The notes under the pieces: generated by a model
What the model was told of the DNA's origin: nothing
Database searches by the model: none
What the model saw: only the letters and a program-made list of their open reading frames with translations
Position numbers and translations under genes: made by a program
In this document: positions 35,601 to 42,534 of the stretch, piece after piece
Position numbering within the stretch: position 1 is the first letter of the stretch
Layout of the letters: each line of letters begins with the position of its first letter
From: Pedobacter steynii
GTDB taxonomy: Bacteria > Bacteroidota > Bacteroidia > Sphingobacteriales > Sphingobacteriaceae
Reading direction: 5' to 3'
Assembly: GCF_001721645.1 (NCBI RefSeq)
Contig: NZ_CP017141.1
Span: 4,898,001 to 4,962,000 of the forward strand
Length of the DNA stretch: 64,000 nt

Positions 35601-37296
35601 TATCAAAGCCTGCGGTTCCCATAGAAGGAAACCAGATAAACATTTGTTCTTCCGAAAGCACCAGTTCCGGGATCCCATCCCCATTGAGATCCAGGAATTT
35701 TACATTCGGATCGTTGTTATTTAGATTAGGGGTTTGAGGAAAAGGCTTAAATGGTAGCCATTCGTCTGTGTCTGTTTGTTCAAAATAGCCTTTGAGTTCC
35801 TGCGATTGACTTACAATATATTTTTTGCCATTGTTGTCCAGGTCCTGAATGGAAAGTTCGCCTGTTGCGATACCCATCAGAGATGGCTTCGGGGAAATGA
35901 CGGCAGCGTTCGAAAAATGGCCATTTCCAAGGTTACGTTTGTAATGCCAGGCAGCCGCCTGTTCCGTGAGGAGGCCAGAGATTCCTTCACCGAAGAAATC
36001 CACCCACTGGTAGTTATTCCCAATTCCCTGTGGCGCATGGATCAGGTCCTCTTTACTAATGTCGTTTATCTTTGTGTTCCATTGCAGCGGTTCATATTCA
36101 AAGGTGATTGCAGGGAGGGAATTGCTATGACCATCTGTGTTAAAGCCGGTTTGGATAATACTGGTCAGGTAGCTCAGTTCTGTATTTTGTGTCGTTCCTT
36201 TAACCGGGCTTTCATATCCGAAATTTAACGATCTTACCAGCAGAGGTTGGGTGCCGAGTTCGGCAAATCTGTGAAACATCAGTATTCGCTCACATTGTCT
36301 GTAGTTGCGGATTTCAAATCCAGCTCTGTAATCTGAATAAGCGTCCTTTCTTGCTTTCCACAATGCTGACGCTTCGCATTGGTTGGTGGTATGTTCACCA
36401 TAGTCGAATACCAGTTCAAACATGAAACCGCCTACTGGCATACTGATACTGTAAAGTGCATCCGCATTAGTAGGGTCAGACAGCGCATTCGGGTAGTAAG
36501 GGCTACGATTCCCATAGCTGACTTGTTTAAGATGTCTATTGGTTATGGTAACGAGGCCATTCATTCGGTTTTTCTCCGAAAGAATGGTTGGAACATTGCT
36601 CAGGTCTTCGGGCTGGTAGCTATAGGTTAAACAATTTCCCCTGTCGTCGAAGCTTAATACCGGAAGCCATTTAAAAATTCTTTCTGGTTTGGCGGGATCT
36701 GCAATCCTGCTGTTGCTGTCTGTGCCATAGAAGGTGGTGGTATTGTCTTTTGTGGTCACTTTCCAGAAAGAAAAGGATTCCGCTTTGTGTTGAATCTGTT
36801 CGATCTTTGCAAAAAGTCCTTCGATACGGGGGCGGTAGGAACGGACTTCGTACGGACCATACACGTCGACTTTTAGCTCACGATTCGCGTCCAAAATTGG
36901 CACCAGGTCTTCGGCCCCTGAAATGATAAAAGTATCGTTGTCCCTATAACGCGGTAGTTTACGTTCCGTACTTCGCTGAATGGCCGGCAGATCGATGTTC
37001 CACCCAAGACCAAATGAGCTATTGCCTATTCCAGAATTATAAGACAATTGGAGGGCTGGTTGAAATCCTTCTCTAGAAGGAGAAACAGGAATTGGGATGG
37101 AAAAGGAGGCCGTTCCATTGGAGGAGTTGACCTGAAATTTCTCGTCGATTCCTTTTAGGGCGCCACCACTTTTTGGAAGTGAGATTTTTGGGATTTGAAT
37201 TGCATTAGCGACAGTAGTCTGACCGGTATTCATCCTGGAGGGGACATCTGTTTCGTTTTGAGAGGAGATGCCAGGTTTATCCTGAAGCTGCGTCAT
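29614..37296 (-). CDS. Tc toxin TcB-TcC fusion with RHS shell and C-terminal toxin domain
   Basis: A 2560-residue single-chain TcB-TcC. Residues 45-135 begin the SpvB domain (GTASFSIPIPVSPSREGFQP). FG-GAP-like Asp-rich repeats occur near 535, 599 and 650 (LDLNGDGIPELVL, ADMNGDGLTDIL, FDVSGTGTTDII), followed by TcdB middle-N and middle-C regions with the FRGFGLVEQED motif. YD/RHS repeats fill about 1450-2100 and the RHS core runs to DPSG at 2184-2187. TcB and TcC are separate genes in classical Photorhabdus loci. The shell should encapsulate and cut loose the last 373 residues, which hold a Gly-rich hydrophobic stretch (about 2288-2335) and a deaminase-like end (H2514, E2516, C2540, C2543). 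It is the first gene of the operon. Confidence 0.9.
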   Translation of the reverse strand: MTQLQDKPGISSQNETDVPSRMNTGQTTVANAIQIPKISLPKSGGALKGIDEKFQVNSSNGTASFSIPIPVSPSREGFQPALQLSYNSGIGNSSFGLGWNIDLPAIQRSTERKLPRYRDNDTFIISGAEDLVPILDANRELKVDVYGPYEVRSYRPRIEGLFAKIEQIQHKAESFSFWKVTTKDNTTTFYGTDSNSRIADPAKPERIFKWLPVLSFDDRGNCLTYSYQPEDLSNVPTILSEKNRMNGLVTITNRHLKQVSYGNRSPYYPNALSDPTNADALYSISMPVGGFMFELVFDYGEHTTNQCEASALWKARKDAYSDYRAGFEIRNYRQCERILMFHRFAELGTQPLLVRSLNFGYESPVKGTTQNTELSYLTSIIQTGFNTDGHSNSLPAITFEYEPLQWNTKINDISKEDLIHAPQGIGNNYQWVDFFGEGISGLLTEQAAAWHYKRNLGNGHFSNAAVISPKPSLMGIATGELSIQDLDNNGKKYIVSQSQELKGYFEQTDTDEWLPFKPFPQTPNLNNNDPNVKFLDLNGDGIPELVLSEEQMFIWFPSMGTAGFDSPEFTPKPVDEDKGPAIVFSDPEQCIYLADMNGDGLTDILRIKNESICYWPNLGYGNFGPKVSLDNVKNFDHPDRFNPDYLHLFDVSGTGTTDIIYLGKHRFKAYINLSGNALSDPFEIDPFWDVTHPNQVSVMDLLGKGTGCIVWSSPLPANAGTPMQYIDLVNGRKPHLMIKHRNGMGKETAISYKSSVEYYLEDTKNNKPWATKLPFPVQCVSKVEIVDLTSELRFATKYRYRHGYYDQQEREFRGFGLVEQEDTEEYGYLKKQQAANAPDILFHEAPILSRSWYHTGAFLLEKKILDHFEKDYWYNDPVFAGKQLNEERLPDAEIPEQLSIEELREAYRACKGMLLRQETFALDGSEKEKIPYTVSFSNCHIKLLQEKAGNEHAVFIAHQSESLSYQYERNPEDPRIGHSLNLEIDGFGNVLKSLAVVYGRKDEAATAAVNLMNLSLKTHKDFIKTAQTQTHIIYTETKMTTDALEKHNNKQLIYYRTPASYSVKTHEATGFSKSKTLYQITDFEALLSGNVTLKDNHEQIVAAEGPCLRRLGETAALLLSYDLETPLPLGKHGALGINFESYQLAYTPELLDLRFNTDANGLTLNPKRVDGAMMSNCGYVERAGSWWIRSGTVQFFDRNLGESPETAAQQFYQPISFKDPFNQVTKVSYPANKTFLFTEKTIDEMGNESSITEFDYRVLSARTIKDVNDNISQASFDALGMVSGMALLGKGAQADDLIDFKSDLTAEEISGFFNDPLTTGRQLLKNATSRSIYDYSSFPLKKGNITRETHVRNDDGSLNPEAPLQYAFEYTGGMGNMLLEKVRAEAGKALKIENGTVRSVMADPRWLGNGRTILNNKGNPIKTYEPYFSTTHLYEDETSLRETGVTPVLHYDASGRMLRTDFPDGTISRMEYDSWQQKVFDQNDTVAEADCEWRLKRENPDILFLQQLQEYGGDIDKEKEALTKTMVHANTPAILITDSLGRSFCTIVQNKWEVTETLTPTKTFEEFYVTRMVLDIEGRTHKVIDARDNEVIAYAYNMLGQQVNIQSMDSGNRLMLDNSLGKSAFVWDNRNYRFETVYDLLHRPVMSKVQKEGQTFIFDKITYGSDKLKNENGVPVVHYDTAGVSRKLEIDFKGTVRQSSMQFCAKLEEFPDWDDLSKEVFLSSAKFDALGRAVESRSPHDPSNPLHKPSIVKPVYNEGNLLNQVLLKLKQEPEKAFVTGITHDARGQRSKITYGNETYSQYTYDPATFRLRRLQTKSAAGHLFQDLTYTYDPCGHVIHIEDKAQQSLFFSNAFVQPVNSYRYDASYRLIEARGREHIGQGKAGNSYDRHRMFNDSIPAGNHALRNYAERYQYDAVGNLRELKHTAANGGNWTRQFNNAEHNNRLISTKIGATSEGSNYTYDEHGSILSMPHLTSMSWNFQDQLQRIQIQSGADNDLSDGAFYSYDSSGQRVRKVVTKGDIKEERIYLNGFEIFRKKRGNLVLMERESLHVVDDKSRIALIESLTVTPPESTEDKVRCRYQYSNHLGSAGLELTDEAAPRVISYEEYHPYGTTAYQNLNKDIKAAAKRYRYTGMERDEETGLNYHGARYYAAWLCRWTAADPIGPGDGVNVYIYCRANPAGGNDPSGTQCNGLTSCPDQTLSSKSLELEGKASSTMARQVDELNAENASAMEALRTSPPAAPFDTKKWQADVSQALKKTESPGYKANFSLSLLQSRGIPENRTFWNRGGGGLMMGGTAAVLGIGGIFTGGGTWFLLGAGMLTAGGVATTSVSAVQLGTSYSGKTSYQQDLEVSAATSKTLMLSNPAALLGGSLAMPFYKNPEEGLETGAAAGSMLDFGLSLSTRAAVYAYLKNPVKRFTVSLGVEAPLMPVPIFRSDLEMRARDIQYRLYTSGTLSFTQATRYTSASVIDVGDAWIITHTNKNAWQALNSGQFYLRSYEVVGPAPMKLLGKTVHSEMLGRDYAIAVGYTSGLIGTYPRGCYGCQTVLKETPLFRHLNPRP
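29616..30735 (-). other. Variable toxin cargo: predicted deaminase-fold domain
   Basis: This is the region after the RHS core, residues 2188-2560 of the TcB-TcC protein. The first 100 residues are polar and helical. A hydrophobic Gly-rich segment comes next (GGGGLMMGGTAAVLGIGGIF and beyond), then a linker and a compact last ~120 residues. These contain TVHSEMLGRD, a 23-residue spacer and PRGCYGCQ. An H-x-E motif followed after 20-30 residues by C-x2-C is the zinc site of cytidine-deaminase-fold enzymes; secreted bacterial deaminase toxins use the same layout. The assignment rests on this motif and on the position at an RHS C-terminus, so it is an inference. Confidence 0.6.
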
Positions 37297-37356
37297 AGTC
37301 TATGAAATTTGTAATGCCAATATTTACAAAACAAAATACAGTTTTTTTGCAGTTTA

Positions 37357-37374
37357 AACTAATCGAGATTAGTT
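37357..37374. promoter_or_regulatory. 18-bp inverted repeat upstream of the Tc operon
   Basis: AACTAATC-GA-GATTAGTT is a perfect 8-base inverted repeat with a two-base centre, 61-78 bases before the start of the TcB-TcC gene. There is no T tract, so an operator is more likely than a terminator. The binding protein is unknown. Confidence 0.5.
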
Positions 37375-37406
37375 GTATTTTGCTTATAGTCAGCTCTTTT
37401 CTATAA

Positions 37407-37424
37407 CCTTACCAGGCGGTAAGG
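37407..37424. promoter_or_regulatory. Second inverted repeat upstream of the Tc operon
   Basis: CCTTACC-AGGC-GGTAAGG is a perfect 7-base inverted repeat with a four-base centre. It lies between the Tc operon promoter region and the terminator of the DUF4870 gene. It could be an operator or a small RNA hairpin. Confidence 0.4.
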
Positions 37425-37440
37425 AGATGAGCTTAGCAAA

Positions 37441-37481
37441 AAAAAAGCAGCGCTCACGTTATATGATGGCGCTGCTTTTTT
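37441..37481 (-). terminator. Rho-independent terminator of the DUF4870 gene
   Basis: AAAAAAGCAGCGC and its complement form a 13-base stem around a 15-base loop, 16 bases after the DUF4870 stop on the minus strand, with a T run on that strand. It shields the Tc operon from upstream transcription. Confidence 0.85.
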
Positions 37482-37496
37482 CTATCGAAATTAATT

Positions 37497-37859
37497 TTAG
37501 ATATTCGGAAACATGGTTTGCGCTTGTTTACCAATTAAAGGAATCTCTTTTTTAACTCCCTGAATCGCTCCGATCAAACCAATGATCCATAAAATAAACA
37601 AGCCGATATAGGCAATATTGAATACCAGATTTATCGTTAGGGACGGTACTACAGAAAGGAAAATACGCTGAACGATCTGTAAGATAAAGCCAATAATAAA
37701 CAGCAATAGTGTTTGTCTCAGATGATAACTACCCAATTCTGTTCTTTTGTCTTTGTGTAAGGCAAAGTAGGAAACGAGCCAGCCGATAATGGTGATGTAA
37801 CTGACAACAGCTACTGTTTTTCCGTCTTCTGTTGATTGTGCGTTAAAGTTAGGTTCCAT
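37497..37859 (-). CDS. DUF4870 (Tic20-like) membrane protein
   Basis: A 120-residue integral membrane protein with the DUF4870 pattern: a cytosolic N-terminus, VAVVSYITIIGWLVSYFALH, the amphipathic ELGSYHLRQTLLLF motif (usually H-x-R-Q/E), and two more spans (residues 50-75 and 78-105). The role of the family is unknown; it is distantly like the chloroplast Tic20 channel. It is a single-gene unit with its own terminator, read toward the Tc operon on the same strand. Confidence 0.85.
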   Translation of the reverse strand: MEPNFNAQSTEDGKTVAVVSYITIIGWLVSYFALHKDKRTELGSYHLRQTLLLFIIGFILQIVQRIFLSVVPSLTINLVFNIAYIGLFILWIIGLIGAIQGVKKEIPLIGKQAQTMFPNI

Positions 37860-37965
37860 AGGTTTGAATTTGTTTATTTAGTTAAGTTGTTGATTAACAG
37901 CTAATTTTTAGTGTTAATGTAGTAATTTATATTTTATAAATCCTCATTTCTGATAGGAAATAGAT

Positions 37966-39144
37966 TTATTTGTTAACTCCGGTTTCTGTAGGAATTGCTT
38001 TTTTCTTCCTGAAGGATGGGAAGGTCATCGGGCTTTTTGCAGGTCTTTCATCACCCAGAAGCACACCCCACTGCTTGAACATTTCGGTCCTGTCAAATAT
38101 AACTTTTAATACTGCAATGATTGGCATAGAAAGAAACATTCCGGAAACTCCGGCGATGCTTCCTCCGATTATGACTCCGAGGATTGCAAACAAGGCGTTG
38201 ATCTTTACTTTTGAACCTACAATTTTTGGCATCAGGATATTGTTGTCCAGAAACTGAACTACGGCAATTACTCCCAAAACAGTGATTACCGGCCACAATT
38301 CTGTAGAAGAGGTGAGGGTTAACAACACGCCGATGATGTTTCCGATTAAGGCACCTACATAAGGGATGAGGTTCAATATGGCGAAGATGACACCGATTAG
38401 TAATGCATGTTTGATACCGATCAATAATAAGATTCCCCCCAATAGGATGGTCATGTAAGTCACCTGAATCAGTAATCCTACCAGGTAGTTTTTGATGATG
38501 GCTTCTGTTTCGTAGATCGCTTCTTTTACTTTTGGATGGTGGTCCGGTTTAAACCACATGAAAATGAAACGCAGTAAGATGTCTTTGTAAAAGAGCATCA
38601 GGTAGATGTAGATCGGAAGCAATCCTACAAAAACAAAGATCGAACTTAGGGTAACTGCGGCGCCGCTAGCGGCTTTTCCGGCCATTCCCAGTAAATCATC
38701 ACTTTTCTCGGTAATGAATTTCATCTGCTCGGTGGTAGAAACATGACTGATGTTGCTGAACCATTCGCTGAGTGATTTTAAGTGTGAGTTTACATTGCTT
38801 TTGATCTGCGGAAAATCTGCGGCGAGTACGCCAATCTGTGCTGAGAAGAACCAGACTATTCCACCGACAAAAATGACCACCAACAGGATGGGCAGGATGA
38901 TGGCGACAATTTCAGGGAACTTATATTTCCGTAAAAAACGGAAAATGGGAAGCAGCACAATGCTAATGAAGAATGCCATGATTACAGGCATGATGATGTC
39001 TTTTCCAATGACTAAAAGGGCGCCAACGAGGACGATTCCGAGGAGTTCAATGGATCTTTTTACGGTTAGGGGCATGTCTTTCATAAGAGGCTGAGCTTTT
39101 AGAGCGATAATATGGGCAGATTTGTCGTTTATTTGTTTTTTCAA
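37966..39144 (-). CDS. AI-2E family transporter (PF01594-type permease)
   Basis: A 392-residue polytopic membrane protein. About eight spans can be read, in the usual layout: two pairs near the N-terminus, a long extracytoplasmic loop (about 95-160), then FLDNNILMPKIVGSKVKINALFAI, which is the family signature. Members export or exchange small solutes; some were linked to autoinducer-2 and others act as Na+/H+ antiporters, so the name should be taken loosely. The C-terminal 35 residues are basic and cytosolic. It is divergent from mnmE across 72 bases. Confidence 0.88.
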   Translation of the reverse strand: MKKQINDKSAHIIALKAQPLMKDMPLTVKRSIELLGIVLVGALLVIGKDIIMPVIMAFFISIVLLPIFRFLRKYKFPEIVAIILPILLVVIFVGGIVWFFSAQIGVLAADFPQIKSNVNSHLKSLSEWFSNISHVSTTEQMKFITEKSDDLLGMAGKAASGAAVTLSSIFVFVGLLPIYIYLMLFYKDILLRFIFMWFKPDHHPKVKEAIYETEAIIKNYLVGLLIQVTYMTILLGGILLLIGIKHALLIGVIFAILNLIPYVGALIGNIIGVLLTLTSSTELWPVITVLGVIAVVQFLDNNILMPKIVGSKVKINALFAILGVIIGGSIAGVSGMFLSMPIIAVLKVIFDRTEMFKQWGVLLGDERPAKSPMTFPSFRKKKAIPTETGVNK

Positions 39145-39216
39145 AAGGTAAACACAGTAAGGTATGAAATGTTTGGCTAGTTTTGTAATTAATCAACACA
39201 CAGTATATTTCTTTTT

Positions 39217-40587
39217 ATGATCAGTAATGAAACTATAGTTGCCTTATCTACGCCACCGGGAGCCGGTGCAATTGGTGTAATCCGTCTTTCTGGTAAGGAT
39301 GCAATTACCATCACCAATTCCGTTTTTAGTGGAAAGGATTTACTAAAACAGGATTCTCATACCTTACATTTTGGCCTGATTAAAGATGGGGATATGGTAA
39401 TTGATGAGGTGGTGGTGAGTTTGTTCGTTGCGCCTAAATCATATACTAAGGAGAATGTGGTAGAGATTTCCTGTCATGGGTCGAATTATATCATTCATCA
39501 GATCATTTCTTTACTGATCAGAAAAGGGGCTTCGGCTGCTAAACCTGGAGAGTTTACTTTAAGGGCGTTTTTAAATGGAGGATTGGATCTTTCTCAGGCA
39601 GAGGCTGTAGCGGATCTGATTTCTTCGGATTCTCAGGCTGCACATAGTGTGGCGATGAATCAGTTAAGGGGAGGTTTTAGTACCGAGCTGAATTTGTTAA
39701 GAGAGCAGCTGATCCACTTTGCTTCCATGATTGAACTGGAACTTGATTTTTCTGAGGAGGATGTGGAGTTTGCAAACCGGGACCAGTTACAGGATCTGAT
39801 CAACAAGATTACTTTGGTGATCCATAAACTGATCCGTTCTTTTGAATTGGGGAACGTGATTAAGGAAGGGATCAATACGGTAATCGCCGGCAGACCGAAT
39901 GCAGGTAAATCAACTTTACTGAATGCGCTGTTAAATGAAGACAGGGCGATTGTAAGTGAGATCGCAGGGACTACGAGGGATACGATTGAAGAGGTCTTGA
40001 ATATCAATGGGATTAATTTCAGGTTGATCGATACCGCAGGGATCAGAGAGGCTACGGATACGATTGAGGCGATAGGAGTAGAGAAAACGATGCAAAAGAT
40101 TAGTCAGTCTGCGGTGTTGGTGTATTTGTTTGATGTGGTGAACCTTTCTGCTACGGAGATTAAAGAGGATATTGTTAGTTTATATAAACCAGGGGTTTCT
40201 TTTGTTGCAGTGGCAAATAAAATAGATCTTTCTTATAATGACAGGATTAAGGAGTTAAACCTTCCTGCTGATATCAATTTTATCTCTATCTCTGCGAAGG
40301 AGAATCAGGGGATTGAGGAATTGAAGGAGTTGATATATAATACTGCAGTAGGAGATAAGTTGTCGGCAAATCATACGATGGTTACGAATATCAGACATGT
40401 GGAAGCGTTACAAAGGACGCAGACTGCGTTAAGCAGTGTAGCGAATGGATTGGCGAACCCGGTAACATCGGACTTTTTGGCTATGGATATCAAGCAGGCG
40501 CTTTATTATCTTGGAGAGATCACAGGGGCTGTTACGACTGATGATTTGCTGGAAAATATTTTTAGCAAGTTTTGCATCGGCAAGTAA
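39217..40587 (+). CDS. mnmE: tRNA modification GTPase MnmE
   Basis: A 456-residue GTPase that, with MnmG, installs the carboxymethylaminomethyl group on U34 of certain tRNAs. The N-terminal formyl-THF-binding domain covers residues 1-118. The G domain is inserted in the helical domain with G1 GRPNAGKS (225-232), G2/G3 EIAGTTRDT and DTAG, and G4 NKID. The protein ends in the conserved CIGK, whose cysteine is essential. Length and order are normal. A mobile-DNA scar starts directly downstream. Confidence 0.96.
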   Translation: MISNETIVALSTPPGAGAIGVIRLSGKDAITITNSVFSGKDLLKQDSHTLHFGLIKDGDMVIDEVVVSLFVAPKSYTKENVVEISCHGSNYIIHQIISLLIRKGASAAKPGEFTLRAFLNGGLDLSQAEAVADLISSDSQAAHSVAMNQLRGGFSTELNLLREQLIHFASMIELELDFSEEDVEFANRDQLQDLINKITLVIHKLIRSFELGNVIKEGINTVIAGRPNAGKSTLLNALLNEDRAIVSEIAGTTRDTIEEVLNINGINFRLIDTAGIREATDTIEAIGVEKTMQKISQSAVLVYLFDVVNLSATEIKEDIVSLYKPGVSFVAVANKIDLSYNDRIKELNLPADINFISISAKENQGIEELKELIYNTAVGDKLSANHTMVTNIRHVEALQRTQTALSSVANGLANPVTSDFLAMDIKQALYYLGEITGAVTTDDLLENIFSKFCIGK

Positions 40588-40630
40588 GAGGGCAATATTG
40601 TCACAAAGTAAAGAAGGTTAAAAACATAGT

Positions 40631-40669
40631 AAACCGCTGTAATTCTAATGATTACAGCGGTTTTTTGTT
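40631..40669 (+). terminator. Rho-independent terminator after mnmE
   Basis: A 13-base perfect stem (AAACCGCTGTAAT) with a seven-base loop is followed by a T run. Confidence 0.9.
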
Positions 40670-40706
40670 TGTGGTGTTTTGTGTTCTTTTTTTTTGTTTT
40701 GGTATA

Positions 40707-40750
40707 ATTTGTACCTCGTGTGTACCTCGAATTGAAATTTGTACCTCACC
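40707..40750 (+). repeat. Three direct repeats of TGTACCTC
   Basis: TTGTACCTCG, GTGTACCTCG and TTGTACCTCA occur within 44 bases, just beyond the mnmE terminator and ahead of the recombination-gene pair. The location fits integrase or excisionase binding sites or one end of an integrated element, but no matching far end lies in the window. Confidence 0.45.
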
Positions 40751-40782
40751 AAAATCTAATGGGGAGATTAGTAGCCTTATTT

Positions 40783-40822
40783 ACCCTTAAAGACACTTAA
40801 ATACCCGTAATTTACCTTAAAT
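40783..40822 (+). repeat. 10-bp-periodic degenerate tandem repeat
   Basis: Four consecutive decamers (ACCCTTAAAG, ACACTTAAAT, ACCCGTAATT, TACCTTAAAT) end at the HTH gene's upstream GTG. CTTAAA occurs at 40786, 40796 and 40816, always on the same helical face. It is probably a cooperative DNA-binding array for the adjacent HTH protein or integrase. Confidence 0.45.
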
Positions 40823-40834
40823 GTGGGAGAGATT

Positions 40835-41428
40835 ATGAGCTCGAATATTTTGATTGAACGAATTTGTCAGCATTGCAGTTTAACCTTTATGGCTAAGACC
40901 ACGGTGACGAAGTATTGCTCTATGACATGTAATAGAAGAGCATACAAATTAAAAGTTAAACTGGAAAAAATAGAAAAGAGTCATCAGGAGGTTAAAACCA
41001 TAAAAGCGGAGCGTTTCCAAACCACTGTTGCACATATACAGGTGATTAATGTATTAGATCTTTTAAGTGTAAAAGAGGCCGGTGTATTGCTTCGCTGCTC
41101 AGTTAAAAGCATTTATAAAATGTTCGCCGATGGCAGGTTAAAATCAATTAAATATAGTCCAAGAAAAACAATGGTGCTGAAATCAGAGATCAATAAAATC
41201 CTGGTTCCAGGTCCTGTTATTGAAATGACCTATCAGCTACCTCCTAAAAGGTTTAGCATTAAAGATTATTATACAATGGAAGAAGCCATGAAAATATCTG
41301 GTTTAAGTAATGGCGCTCTCTATAATTTCGTCAAACGGCATGATATAAAGAAAATCCAGAAAGGAAAGTGGGTTTATTACCCAAAAGTTGAATTAAATGA
41401 TTGGTTTAAAAAGGAGGATAAGTTATGA
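40835..41428 (+). CDS. Zinc-finger / double helix-turn-helix (excisionase-like) protein
   Basis: A 197-residue protein. The N-terminus carries a C-x2-C-x13-C-x3-C zinc-binding motif (CQHC...YCSMTC). Two MerR/excisionase-type helix-turn-helix units follow: LLSVKEAGVLLRCSVKSIYK (about 80-125) and YYTMEEAMKISGLSNGALY (about 145-190), each with a following recognition strand. I chose the ATG at 40835 because GGAGAG precedes it by three bases; an upstream GTG is in frame. The stop overlaps the start of the integrase gene (ATGA). Such proteins accompany tyrosine integrases on Bacteroidota mobile elements and likely steer excision or transcription. Confidence 0.8.
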   Translation: MSSNILIERICQHCSLTFMAKTTVTKYCSMTCNRRAYKLKVKLEKIEKSHQEVKTIKAERFQTTVAHIQVINVLDLLSVKEAGVLLRCSVKSIYKMFADGRLKSIKYSPRKTMVLKSEINKILVPGPVIEMTYQLPPKRFSIKDYYTMEEAMKISGLSNGALYNFVKRHDIKKIQKGKWVYYPKVELNDWFKKEDKL

Positions 41429-42081
41429 ATGTTACATTGAGAAAGAAAAAGATTAGTGGAGGAAGGAAAATTTCACTGTACCTGGATTATTATCCACCTA
41501 TCCTGCATCCTGAAACCGGCAAATTTACCAGACGGGAGTTTTTGTCTCTTTATTTGCTCGTTAGGCCTAGAACAGAGATGGAACTTGAACTTAACAGGAA
41601 GACTTTAACTCTGGCAAAAAATATCTGTGCAGACCGGCAAATTGAAATTTCATATAAAAGGTTTGGATTCCTTGAAAAAGACAACAGACTGGGTAGTTTT
41701 GTCCAATTCTTTAAGGATCTAGAGAAGAAAAGTGGGGACAAAGGTTTCGAAATGGCTAGAAGATACTTTGAAGCCTATGCAGGACCGGATATACGATTTA
41801 TCGATGTCGATGAGGAATTTGCAGAAGAATACCGTGATTACCTATTATCCAAACCGAAAATTGGCAAAAATGCTGTTAAAGGAATTAGTAATAATTCTGC
41901 AAAGACCTATTTTGGCAAGTTCAGAACAGTATTAAAAGCAGCTTTCAAGAAGAAACTGTATGATACCAATTTGTACGACGAGGTTGATCCAATTAAGGAA
42001 ATTGATTCAAATAGAGAATGGCTGACATATGATGAATTTTTATTATTAGCGAATACTCGCTCACATTGTACATTTCGGTGA
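41425..42081 (+). pseudogene. Tyrosine recombinase/integrase, truncated before its catalytic domain
   Basis: The 218-residue reading frame has the N-terminal arm-binding strand (MNVTLRKKKISGGRKISLYL), then a SAM-like core-binding domain (about 95-200) with FIDVDEEFAEEYRDYLL. It stops shortly after NREWLTYDEFLLLANT, exactly where the catalytic domain should begin. The R...HxxR...Y residues are absent. The last few residues (CTFR) are encoded by the end of an IS21-like element, so insertion or an element-mediated deletion removed the rest. Full-length relatives are about 400 residues. It cannot recombine DNA, although the fragment could still bind sites. Confidence 0.85.
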
Positions 42082-42534
42082 ATGTGGCCCCATTGTTTCG
42101 GGGCAAAGTGGCCGCAAATTAGGCTGCCGAGTGAGTCCATAAAGTTCCCTTCTCCTGAACGAATATAGCCAACACCCTGGATTTTTCATCCTTAGCAACA
42201 AAAGCTATCCTCATTCTACTCCAGATTGTATTTTCGGATCAAAACATGCTCCTAAACCACCTCCAACCGACCCACTCCAGCTCCACCTCAAAATAAAGCG
42301 ATTTAAGGCGAGCTGACACCTCGGATGACAAACATCCCAGACCAAGGAATCTGGCGTAAGCAAGCGGCCTCAAACAGGCCTATTTTTAAAAAAAGAATTT
42401 ACAATGCAGGGAATAAAATAATGCCCTAAACCTAAAATAACGGCCACTTTGCCCCGTAATACCTGGTCAGTTTAGCGCGGAATTAAGTGTCAGTTTAAAT
42501 GCGGAACCAGTGGCCACTTTTGGCGAAATACCCA
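42067..42534. mobile_element. IS21-like non-autonomous element or remnant (~468 bp)
   Basis: The ends are inverted: CGGGGCAAAGTGGCCG at 42099-42114 is the exact complement of 42441-42456, and the outermost parts TGTACATTTCG...GTGGCC (left) and TGGGTATTTCG...GTGGCC (right, complement strand) also match. Repeats of the TGGTCAGTTT / TGTCAGTTTAAATGCGGAA kind on the right are typical of the multiple terminal repeats of IS21-family elements. The interior has no istA/istB coding capacity; I see no gene in it. No clear target duplication is visible, so a deletion derivative is likely. Confidence 0.65.

Noticed and set aside
20837..37296. Many plus-strand open frames of 60-150 codons opposite the Tc toxin genes
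   Set aside because: They are the antisense of two long, clearly coding frames, have no start context or family features, and overlap one another.
42115..42440. Transposase or other gene inside the IS21-like element
   Set aside because: All frames are short or broken and none shows IstA or IstB motifs.
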